This document shows, piece by piece, positions 36,326-44,049 of a stretch of 64,000 nucleotides of DNA (positions are counted from its first letter, which is position 1; each line of letters begins with the position of its first letter). A model generated the notes under the pieces. The model saw nothing but the letters and a program-made list of their open reading frames with translations. It was not told the DNA's origin and ran no database searches. The stretch comes from Bradyrhizobium oligotrophicum S58 (GTDB lineage: Bacteria; Pseudomonadota; Alphaproteobacteria; Rhizobiales; Xanthobacteraceae), in the NCBI RefSeq assembly GCF_000344805.1, contig NC_020453.1, positions 6,047,001-6,111,000 of the forward strand, read 5' to 3'. A program made the position numbers and the translations under genes.

Positions 36326-36518
36326 CCCAGGCGGAGGGGCCGATCGTCATGTCCGAGCCTCGTCCCGCAGCCGTCATGCTAATCGCGCCGGGAACGTATT
36401 CCATGCCGAATGCGGATGAGGATTGAGTGGAATGTTGCGCGGATCTGTCCGAAAAATAGGCATGAGGACGTCCGGCGCCGCCTTGCGGCCGCTTGCGGCA
36501 ACCGACAGGAAGACGAGC

Positions 36519-37415
36519 ATGGATGATCCTAGCGTCGAATCGCGCGCCGTCGACGTGTTCGAGATGCGCCTCGCCGACATCGGCACGGTCGATGTCGCGC
36601 AGCTCGTGGCGCTGTCGGTGTCGGTGCGCTGGCCGCATAGGGCCGAGGACTGGCGGCTGATGCTCAGCCTGGGCCGCGGCGTCGTGGCTCTCGACGAGAT
36701 CGGCCGCATCTGCGGATCGGCGATGTGGTTTCCCTACGCCGACAGCTTCGCAGCCGTCGGCATGGTCATCACCTCGCCCCGCCTGCAGGCGCTCGGCACC
36801 GGCCATTGGCTGATGACGCGCGTGATCGCGGCCTGCGGCGAGCGCAGCCTGCGCCTGAACGCGACTCACGCCGCCTACCGGCTGTACCGGTCACTCGACT
36901 TCAAGCGGGAGAAGACGCTGTACCAATGTCAGGGACGCGCCAACGGCGCCGCCGCGGCCGCGGTCGACCGCAGCGACGTCCGGCAACTGAGCGAGCGCGA
37001 TCTATCCCTGCTCATCGAAGCCGATGCGCACGCCTATGGCGCGGCGAGGGCCGAGCTGATCACGGCCTTGTTCCGGCAATCGACCGGCACCGGCCTGCTG
37101 CGATCCGGGCGGCTCGCCGCCTTCGCGCTGTGCCGGCGGTTCGGACGCGGCCACGTCATCGGACCGGTGGTGGCCGCATCCGATGCAGATGCGATCGCAG
37201 TGGTCGCCCCCCACGTCGCCGCCCATGCGCGCCAGTTCCTGCGGATCGACACCCACAGCGAAGGCGACGCCTTCCGCGCCTTCATCGCCAGCGCCGGCCT
37301 CGCCCTGTACGACACGGTCACGACGATGTCCCTGCGCCGCGGCGTCAACGACCCCGGCCCGCGCGCCGCCGACACGCCCATGAGCTACGCCGTGGTCAGC
37401 CAGGCCTTCGGCTAG
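36519..37415 (+). CDS. GNAT-family N-acetyltransferase, paralogue of the gene at 32405-33256
   Basis: A 298-residue two-domain GNAT protein. It shares with the other copy the stretch WPHRAEDWRLML (WPHRREDWQMAL there), RFGRGHVIGPVVA and the terminal SQAFG, so the two descend from one gene. The acetyl-CoA loop is weaker here (SPRLQALGTGHWLM), so acetyl-CoA binding may be altered. ATG at 36519 with AGGAAG seven bases upstream; the frame is open earlier but without a ribosome site. It is divergent from the dehydrogenase gene. Function unknown. Confidence 0.85.
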   Translation: MDDPSVESRAVDVFEMRLADIGTVDVAQLVALSVSVRWPHRAEDWRLMLSLGRGVVALDEIGRICGSAMWFPYADSFAAVGMVITSPRLQALGTGHWLMTRVIAACGERSLRLNATHAAYRLYRSLDFKREKTLYQCQGRANGAAAAAVDRSDVRQLSERDLSLLIEADAHAYGAARAELITALFRQSTGTGLLRSGRLAAFALCRRFGRGHVIGPVVAASDADAIAVVAPHVAAHARQFLRIDTHSEGDAFRAFIASAGLALYDTVTTMSLRRGVNDPGPRAADTPMSYAVVSQAFG

Positions 37416-37949
37416 CAGACGCCGGTGCCGCGCCGCGGACCTGCGCACGGCCCCGCTGCCCTCGCAGGCCCTTTGGCCGCGCGCACCCCGGCGCACGTGA
37501 TGCGCCTCCCGACCGTTGATGAGAAGCCAATTACAGCTTCGCCGCTCTCCGCTCTACCCGCGAAGCGGTGATCGCAATTCCGCCACTTCTCCTTGCCGAC
37601 ACCGTCGCTGAGGTCGGCAATTGCTCCGGCCGGGACGGCGACAAGTTCGAGCGCTTCGGACTACCCCCCTCCGTGCGGCCCTGGTCCGCGCCCCCTTGAT
37701 CAAGGAATGTTTCTGCAATCTTGAATGTCGCGTGACAGATACCAGCATGGTCCTGCGGTACAATCTCTTCGTTCTCGAGGTCGCGCGCGCGTGGATCGAT
37801 CCCGCCCAGAAACAACCCAATACGCTTCACCACCATGGATACGGCTCCTTCACCGTCGATGGTGCTACGCTCAAGCTGAAGTCGAAGAAGAGATAAACGC
37901 GACCCACGACGGCGATTGACTGACGCGCCTCTGCTGCGGAAGCAACATT
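37416..37949. other. Intergenic, one doubtful small open frame
   Basis: About 530 bases. A 101-codon minus-strand frame, 37531-37836, has AAGGAG eight bases before its ATG, but its product matches nothing I know and an overlapping plus-strand frame at 37621-37896 is equally open. I do not call either a gene. The base composition falls toward the right, ahead of the AT-richer end of the island. Confidence 0.4.
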
Positions 37950-38141
37950 TCAGCGATACCAGCAGTGACCGTGCCGGCAGACGCGACGGTGGGGATATAT
38001 CCAATGCGGACCCCAGCAGGAGCGATACCAATGATAGCCAGTCTCGCCCACACGATAGCAGCCCGCCCTAGCGCTTGTTGGTGCCATGGCGCCTAACACC
38101 ACGATCCCCGCGATGGCGACAAACAACGCTACTTTCTGCAT
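37950..38141 (-). CDS. Small secreted protein rich in Cys, His, Tyr and Trp
   Basis: A 63-residue protein. A clear signal peptide (KVALFVAIAGIVVLGAM, cleavage near ARAG) is followed by about 37 residues with three cysteines and many aromatic and histidine residues (CWGPHWIYPHRRVCRHGHCW). The ATG at 38141 has GAGGAG seven bases upstream. Rhizobial genomes carry many such short exported proteins without known role. The Cys/His content could bind metal; this is inference. Confidence 0.7.
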   Translation of the reverse strand: MQKVALFVAIAGIVVLGAMAPTSARAGCYRVGETGYHWYRSCWGPHWIYPHRRVCRHGHCWYR

Positions 38142-38363
38142 TGTATTCTCCTCGAACAGCCTGAAAGCCACATATTTGTGTCAATCGACCGTGTCGTGCA
38201 CGTTGACGTAGATCAACGCACAGGAAAGCTTTGTCGGTCGTAATTGGCAAGATCACTATCCGGTCGCGCAGCGCCGCCGAGTGAAGAGGTGACCTATTTC
38301 AGCCGAATGGGACTTGGCCGTAGGACGTAGGCCAGAGGACCACGGCACGCACAAGGCGCGCGG

Positions 38364-39449
38364 ATGCTGAGACCGAAATATCTCGTTCCAGAAGAGAGAC
38401 AGCTCTTGCTTCGCTTCTGGCAAAGCGCATCTGGATATTGGCGCGGGCCATCAGCCTGGGGGGCATGGCTCCTGGTCATTGGACTGATCGCTAATGTCGT
38501 TCTGCAGCTTCTAACACAATATGCACTGAATTTTTGGAATCGAGATTTCTTCGACGCGGTCGGTCGGAAGGATCAAGCGGAGCTCGTGTCTCAGTCGATC
38601 CGGTTCGTGCCGCTCGCGGCGGCGAGCATCGCACTGACTGCGTCCTCAGTATGGGGGCGCATGACCTTGCAACGATCATGGCGCGCGTGGCTCAGTAACC
38701 AACTTTATGACTTCTGGCTCCAGAATGACCGCCACACCATACTCGGCCTCGTTGCCGGCGACCACGATGCACCCGAGTATCGCATCGCGGAAGACGGCAA
38801 GATTGCAACCGATCTGCCCGTCGATCTCGTGATTGGCCTCCTTCAATCGCTGCTCACGATCGCGACATTCATTGGAGTGCTCTGGTCGGTCGGGGATAGC
38901 CTTACGATCGATATCGGCGAATCCGTCCTGACGATTCCCGGCCACCTCGTCCTTGCGGTTATTTCGTATTCAGCGCTGCTCGCGGCCGGCATTTGGCTGA
39001 CTGCCGGTAAACTGACCCGGGTTATCGAGGAAAACAAGCGCGTGGAAGCTGAGCTGCGAGCAATCGGAACTCATGTGCGGGAGACCGGCAAGGCGAAGAA
39101 TTCGCTCGGCGCTACAACGGATGGACGGCATGCCGTGGGCGCAGCGTTGAAGGCGGTGATTGGCGTCTGGCGCATCTATTGCTGGCAACTGATGCGAATG
39201 ACGCTGGTTACTTACTCCGGCCTCCTCGTCACTCCCGTGATCGGCCTTCTGCTATGTCTCCCAAAATATCTCGCCGACACCATGACGCTCGGCGAAGTGC
39301 TCCAGGCGTCGACTGCGTTCGTTGTCGTACAATCTGCGTTCAACTGGTTCACAGACAACTACGCCAAATTGGCCGAATGGGCTGCTTCCGCCAATCGGGT
39401 TGCTTCGCTCCTGCTTGCATTGGACCAAATTGGCCCGCCTCGCCAATGA
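38364..39449 (+). CDS. SbmA/BacA/YddA-type transporter membrane domain, ATPase domain missing
   Basis: A 361-residue membrane protein of the ABC_membrane_2 / SbmA-BacA-like family. It has several membrane segments (WLLVIGLIANVVLQLLTQYA at the start, then HLVLAVISYSALLAAGIWLT) and the family features LNFWNRDFFDAV, SNQLYDFWLQND and FNWFTDNYAKLAEWAASANR, the last of which is normally followed by the ATPase in YddA-like proteins. Here the frame ends 14 codons later and no Walker motif follows. It may be a natural half-size protein, as BacA/SbmA are, or an ABC gene cut by the island end. The region is AT-richer than its neighbours. Confidence 0.78.
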   Translation: MLRPKYLVPEERQLLLRFWQSASGYWRGPSAWGAWLLVIGLIANVVLQLLTQYALNFWNRDFFDAVGRKDQAELVSQSIRFVPLAAASIALTASSVWGRMTLQRSWRAWLSNQLYDFWLQNDRHTILGLVAGDHDAPEYRIAEDGKIATDLPVDLVIGLLQSLLTIATFIGVLWSVGDSLTIDIGESVLTIPGHLVLAVISYSALLAAGIWLTAGKLTRVIEENKRVEAELRAIGTHVRETGKAKNSLGATTDGRHAVGAALKAVIGVWRIYCWQLMRMTLVTYSGLLVTPVIGLLLCLPKYLADTMTLGEVLQASTAFVVVQSAFNWFTDNYAKLAEWAASANRVASLLLALDQIGPPRQ

Positions 39450-39759
39450 GCGATGATGATGAGACGAGATCTTGGCGGATTTAATTGTCGTCGATCGGGT
39501 GGGCTTAGGGCCGGCCGACGCGCTCGAGTTGGCGCACGCCCGCCTCCTGGTCGGCCAAGCTCTGCTGCTGCGCGACGGCTGCAGTCGCAAGACTCCGATC
39601 TTCCCGGACTGCTCGATCGGCACAATCCGGATCTGGTCGAGCTTCTCGGCAATCTGGACCATGGATGGGATGCGCGATTGGCGATCGAGAAATCCGATCC
39701 GCAAAAGGATGGTCGTCGGGATGCTACCCACATCCCGCACGCGTTTACGCATGATAAAC

Positions 39760-40113
39760 GATATGTCCGTCCCGGCGCCAAGACTGTCAGCAAGCCCTAC
39801 TCGTTCTCCGGCATGCAGAAGATCGTTCAACGGATGCCGAAGGAAATTGGTCTGCCCGTCACGTTCACACTCGACGCCTGCCGGCATGGCGGGATGACCG
39901 ACTTGAGGAAGCCGAACTTACCGAGGGACAGGGCCGCGCCCTGTCGGCACACCGCACGAGGGAAAGCTACGCCGGCTATGCCAAGCGCCCAGCTCCGCGC
40001 ATTCTTGCGGCCACACGCAAACGACGAGCTCACGTCTTGGCGAACACAATGCAAACAGAGCTTCAGAATGCGGCGTCTGGCGAGTTTCAGAACAACAAAA
40101 TCGTGAAAATGTA
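39760..40113 (+). pseudogene. Decayed 3' end of a tyrosine integrase gene (right copy)
   Basis: The C-terminal part of a tyrosine recombinase in two frames. The first reads KPYSFSGMQKIVQRMPKEIG and FTLDACRHGGMTDL, which holds the conserved HxxR-type region; after a one-base loss near 39904 the second frame reads LSAHRTRESYAGYAKR, with the likely catalytic tyrosine, then the basic tail ending NKIVKM. The N-terminal two thirds are absent, since the DNA before about 39760 encodes no recognisable integrase. It ends 25 bases from the tRNA-Gln gene, the usual place for an integrase in a tRNA-targeted element. Confidence 0.85.
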
Positions 40114-40134
40114 AGATCCTGAAAGCACGTCAGA

Positions 40135-40188
40135 AACCTGGCTGGGGCGGGAGGGATCGAACCTCCGTATGGCGGAATCAAAATCCGC
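40135..40188 (-). repeat. attachment-site repeat within tRNA-Gln, right copy
   Basis: The 54-base direct repeat of 22615-22668 with one mismatch. It covers the 3' part of the intact tRNA-Gln gene and four bases beyond. The two copies are in the same orientation, 17.5 kb apart, as expected for attL and attR of an integrated element. Confidence 0.88.
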
Positions 40189-40213
40189 TGCCTTACCGCT
40201 TGGCTACGCCCCA
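40139..40213 (-). tRNA. tRNA-Gln (anticodon UUG)
   Basis: A 75-base gene. The acceptor stem TGGGGCG pairs with CGCCCCA, followed by G and an encoded CCA. The anticodon stem GCGGA/TCCGC encloses the loop TTTTGAT, giving anticodon TTG (UUG). The T arm has the normal GGTTCGATCC core, with the T-loop TTCGATC. It appears complete and functional, and serves as the integration target of the element to its left. Confidence 0.97.
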
Positions 40214-40502
40214 TCAGGCCGATCGGGATCGCGACGGGCCGAGGGCCCCTGCCGATTCCGCATCCGTCCGGAGGTCTATAGAGCACGCCCTCCCATTTCA
40301 ACCGCTGCGCCGCAGGAATTTTCCCAGCCCGTCCGCCGATCCGCCGCCCCGGCGAATTCGTCAATCCGAGCAGGCATTTATCCCGCCCGGCCGGGGCCGC
40401 CGCGGCAGCCTGCCGCGGAAACACCCGAAAAAGTTGAGGCCCGGCCGGTTTCATGGGATGACGGCGACCAAACCGGCAAATTCGAGCCTCTGAGGAAACG
40501 CC

Positions 40503-42281
40503 ATGACCTATCGCGCCCCGCTCAACGACATGCTGCTCGCCCTCAACCATGGCGCCGGGCTGAAGGCGGCGGTCGAGGCCGGCCATTACGGCGATTTCGA
40601 TCCCGACATCACCACGGCCGTGCTCGAGGAGGCCGGCAAGTTCGCCTCTGACGTGCTGGCGCCGCTCAACCAGGTCGGCGACAGGAACGGCGTCAAGCTC
40701 GCGGACAAGAAGGTGACCACCGCACCGGGCTGGCCCGATGCCTACAAGCGCTGGACCGAGGCCGGGTGGAACGCGGTGTCCGGCCCCGAGGCGCATGGCG
40801 GCCAGGGCCTGCCGCTCGCCATCAACGCCGCCTGCACCGAGATCTGGAGCGCCTCCAACGTCGCCTTCGGCCTGTGCCCGCTGCTGACCTTGTCGGCGAT
40901 CGAGGCGCTCGACGCCCATGGCAGCGACGAACTGAAAGACATCTATCTCGGCAAGCTGATCTCCGGCCAATGGACCGGCACCATGCAGCTGACCGAGCCG
41001 CAGGCCGGCTCCGACGTCGGTGCTCTCAGAACCCGCGCCGAGCGCGCCGCCGACGGCAGCTACCGCATCACCGGCAGCAAGATCTTCATCACCTATGGCG
41101 ACCACGACATGACCGACAACATCGTGCATTTCGTGCTCGCGCGGCTGCCGGATGCGCCAGCCGGCACCAAGGGCATCTCTCTCTTTTTGATCCCCAAATT
41201 CCTCGTCAATGCCGACGGCTCGCTCGGCGCCCGCAACGACATCTATGCCAGCGGCATCGAGCACAAGCTCGGCATGCACGCCTCGCCGACCTGCACCATG
41301 ACCATGGGCGACGACGGCGGCGCCATCGGCTATCTCATCGGCGAAGAGAATGCCGGCATGCGCTGCATGTTCACGATGATGAACCAGGCCCGGCTCGGCG
41401 TCGGCCTCGAAGGCGTCGGGGTCGCCGATCGCGCCTATCAGCAGGCGCTGGCCTACGCGCAAGACCGCAAGCAGGGCCGCGCCGTCGGCAGCAAAGGCAC
41501 CGGCTCGGACCCGATCATCGCCCATCCCGACGTCAAGCGCATGCTGATGCAGATGCGCGTCCTCACTGCCGCCTCGCGCTCGATCTGCTACGCCACCGCC
41601 GTCGCGCTCGACGTGTCCGTCCGCGCCAAGGATGCAGGCGTGCGCGCTGAGGCCGCCGCGCGCGGCGCGCTGCTGACGCCGATCGCAAAAGCGTTCTCCA
41701 CCGACATCGGCAACGAGGTCGCCTATCTCGGCGTCCAGATCCATGGCGGCATGGGCTTCATCGAGGAGACCGGCGCCGCGCAGCATTATCGCGACGCCCG
41801 CATCACCGCGATCTACGAAGGCACCAACGGCATCCAGGCGATCGACCTCGTCACGCGCAAGCTGGGCGCCAATGGCGGCGCCTCGGTGTTCAAGCTGCTC
41901 GACGAGCTGACCGAGATCGTCCGCCGCGTCGAGGCCTCGAACGATCCGGCGTTCGGCACCACCGGCGCCAAGCTGCGCGACGCGCTGGGTGCGCTCGACC
42001 GTTCCAGCCGCTGGCTGCTGGAAAAGCTCGGCACCGCGCCGAACGACGCGCTCGCCGGCGCGACGCCATACTTGCGCCTGTTCGGCTCCGCGCTCGGCGG
42101 CTGCATGCTCGCCAACGAGGCGCTGGCCGCGCGCAGCGAGAACGAGACGGAGGGCGCACGTCACGTGGCGCTGGCCCGCTTCTTCGCCGAGACCTTTGCG
42201 GTGCAGGCACCGTCGCTGGAAAAGACCGTCACCGACGGCGCCGACGCCGTGCTCGCCGCGGATGCCGTGCTGGTGGCGTGA
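40503..42281 (+). CDS. Acyl-CoA dehydrogenase, DmdC-like large form
   Basis: A 592-residue flavoprotein oxidising an acyl-CoA to the 2-enoyl-CoA and passing electrons to ETF. The FAD/substrate signature TGTMQLTEPQAGSDVGALR is near residue 160; the second signature VQIHGGMGFIEETGAAQHYR and the catalytic glutamate in IYEGTNGIQAIDLVTRKL follow. The extended C-terminal domain and length near 590 are those of the group that includes 3-methylmercaptopropionyl-CoA dehydrogenase and many long-chain enzymes. The substrate cannot be told. It lies just outside the island, 289 bases from the tRNA gene. Confidence 0.93.
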   Translation: MTYRAPLNDMLLALNHGAGLKAAVEAGHYGDFDPDITTAVLEEAGKFASDVLAPLNQVGDRNGVKLADKKVTTAPGWPDAYKRWTEAGWNAVSGPEAHGGQGLPLAINAACTEIWSASNVAFGLCPLLTLSAIEALDAHGSDELKDIYLGKLISGQWTGTMQLTEPQAGSDVGALRTRAERAADGSYRITGSKIFITYGDHDMTDNIVHFVLARLPDAPAGTKGISLFLIPKFLVNADGSLGARNDIYASGIEHKLGMHASPTCTMTMGDDGGAIGYLIGEENAGMRCMFTMMNQARLGVGLEGVGVADRAYQQALAYAQDRKQGRAVGSKGTGSDPIIAHPDVKRMLMQMRVLTAASRSICYATAVALDVSVRAKDAGVRAEAAARGALLTPIAKAFSTDIGNEVAYLGVQIHGGMGFIEETGAAQHYRDARITAIYEGTNGIQAIDLVTRKLGANGGASVFKLLDELTEIVRRVEASNDPAFGTTGAKLRDALGALDRSSRWLLEKLGTAPNDALAGATPYLRLFGSALGGCMLANEALAARSENETEGARHVALARFFAETFAVQAPSLEKTVTDGADAVLAADAVLVA

Positions 42282-43098
42282 GGGGCACGTCTTGGTTGGC
42301 ATCGCGAGACTCTGACCTCGTACCGCGGCTGATCGCCGGGCTCCCACCCTCCCCTGGAGGGAGAGGGTCGCGTCACGAGGCGCGAAGCGACACGTGAGGC
42401 GGGGTGGGGTGATCTCTCCGCGGGCACAGACGTTCGCGGAGAGATCACCCCACCCCGCTCGCCCGCTGCGCGCGCGATCGACCCTGCCCCTCCAGGGAAG
42501 GGTGATATCCGGGCTCGCCACTTCATTTGATCCATATTCCAAGACAGCGGCTTACGGCAGATTGGAAATGAGCACCCGCGATCTCGCGGCGCATTCCGCG
42601 CCCGAGCCATGCTCTCAAGTTCCGCCCTCTCCAGATGGAGGGCGCGAGGAAGGCCGGACCTCGGCTGAGGCCCGTGGCCCGCCTGCAGAAAAAAAGCAGG
42701 CGGCAGTCACCACAGGTACAGCCGGACAGACCCGGCCCTCCCCGCGCGATGGTTTTAACAGGCTATAGCGCGCTCTTCCTGGTGCACCGGGCTTTCTGGC
42801 CACCATGTCGCGCAATGCGCTTTTCGCGCATTACGCTGGATACTAGCATCGGAGTATCAGAACCACACGCCTTCACCGTCCGCGAGCAGCCGTTCGTCCG
42901 TGCTATCAGCACTGCGCCCGCCCGCGTCCACCGCATCCCGCTGCCAACGTCCGTGACGACCGCGAACCGTCCCCTACCGTGCAACGGGATGGGCGGATCC
43001 TAATGCTGATTTGGCGAATCCGTCAAGGTATTTATGTTTTTCAGAATCTCTTGACAGGATATCGTGACAACTCATCGATTTGCCCGACGGGTGACCAC
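42282..43098. other. Intergenic region holding a long palindromic repeat
   Basis: About 820 bases between the acyl-CoA dehydrogenase and the convergent PhyH gene. The left part is the palindrome at 42346-42513. The right part (42520-43098) has short overlapping open frames on both strands without motifs. Part of 42980-43080 is AT-rich. No RNA gene is recognised. Confidence 0.5.
42346..42513. repeat. Long intergenic palindrome
   Basis: A perfect 24-bp inverted repeat (42399-42422 and 42435-42458) around a 12-base centre forms the core. Outer arms, CCCTGGAGGG-type on the left and CCTCCAGGG-type on the right, extend the symmetry over about 170 bases with mismatches. Sequences built this way are repeated through Bradyrhizobium-type genomes. 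Transcribed, it would form a very stable hairpin in either direction and could end transcription of the flanking convergent genes. Confidence 0.75.
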
Positions 43099-43791
43099 TC
43101 ACACCCCCAACCATGCCAACCCGCCCGGCAATTCAGCCGCCGCAAAATCCACCTGCAGCACGCGGCGGTGGCCGGGCTGCTTGGATGGCTCGGAGGCGTG
43201 CAGGATCGGCGTCGCATAGAGCCAGATGTCGCCGGGCTCGGCGTGGCACACCGCCGTGCCGCAGCGCGCGACCACCTTGGGCACGTCGGCTTCGGCGATG
43301 CGGCCGAGGCGGTGTGAGCCGGGGGCGATCAGCAGCGGGGCGTTACCGCCGGGCACGGCGTCGAGATGCACGCGCAGGGTCACCATCCGCGCAAGCACCT
43401 CATAGGGCGGCGCGACGTGCTGCAGGCCGGCCTTGGTGGTCCAGGGACCGAAGCCCGCGACCTCGATGCGCTCGCGGACGACGATGGTGCGGTCCTGATG
43501 CCATGGCACGGCCCAGTTCGCGGCGGCCGTCTTGTCGAAATAGACCGCGCGCACCGGGCGCGCGGCTTCGCCGAGCGCTGCGGCCGCGGCGCGGCCGACC
43601 GGACCGGCGCTCGCCAGGAACGGCGCCAGCGCAACGACACCGTGCAGACGTATGCCGGCCTCCTCCGGCGCATGGCCGGACAGTGCGTCTTCCAGTCCGT
43701 GCAGAGCGGGCGCGTCGAGCGCCGCCGCCATGTGCAGCGCGCCGGATTCGGTGAATTGTGTTCGTTGCCGGGGAGAGAGAGTGAGGGTCAT
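43099..43791 (-). CDS. Phytanoyl-CoA dioxygenase family protein (PhyH)
   Basis: A 230-residue Fe(II)/2-oxoglutarate dioxygenase. The metal ligands are visible in PWHQDRTIVV (H-x-D) and the distal histidine in ILHASEPSKQ; the arginine that binds 2-oxoglutarate lies in GHRRVLQVDFA. Substrate unknown: bacterial PhyH proteins act on many small molecules. Shorter than mammalian PhyH but normal for the bacterial group. The N-terminal part and the DNA just upstream recur in decayed form at 47200-47434, so this locus was partly duplicated. It is divergent from the flavoprotein oxidase gene. Confidence 0.87.
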   Translation of the reverse strand: MTLTLSPRQRTQFTESGALHMAAALDAPALHGLEDALSGHAPEEAGIRLHGVVALAPFLASAGPVGRAAAAALGEAARPVRAVYFDKTAAANWAVPWHQDRTIVVRERIEVAGFGPWTTKAGLQHVAPPYEVLARMVTLRVHLDAVPGGNAPLLIAPGSHRLGRIAEADVPKVVARCGTAVCHAEPGDIWLYATPILHASEPSKQPGHRRVLQVDFAAAELPGGLAWLGV

Positions 43792-44049
43792 GCGGAGGGA
43801 AGATTAGAGCGCGAGGTCGGAGATTGGCAATCAGGACAGCAGCGCTTGACGAGGTCCGGCGCTGGCGAACCGATATGCCCCGGAAGCCGCCGGCCATCAG
43901 CCGGGAGCATCGATTGTATCGAGACAAAAACTCAATCAAAGATTGACGACAAGACGAGGAGTTGCTTCCCTGCCCCGCCGTTCCGGTACGCACCACGCAA
44001 GCGATGCGACGGAAGAGCACTCGGCAGGCGAGGCAGGAGGGAGGCGGCC

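Noticed and set aside
37531..37896. Overlapping small open frames on both strands
   Set aside because: The minus-strand one has a fair ribosome site, but neither has a recognisable product and they exclude each other.
39918..42542. 874-codon open frame on the minus strand across the acyl-CoA dehydrogenase and tRNA-Gln
   Set aside because: It passes through a functional tRNA and is antisense to a conserved enzyme.
43366..44049. N-terminal extension of the BBE oxidase frame by 228 codons
   Set aside because: Lies antisense to the PhyH gene, and a strong ribosome site marks the ATG at 44050.
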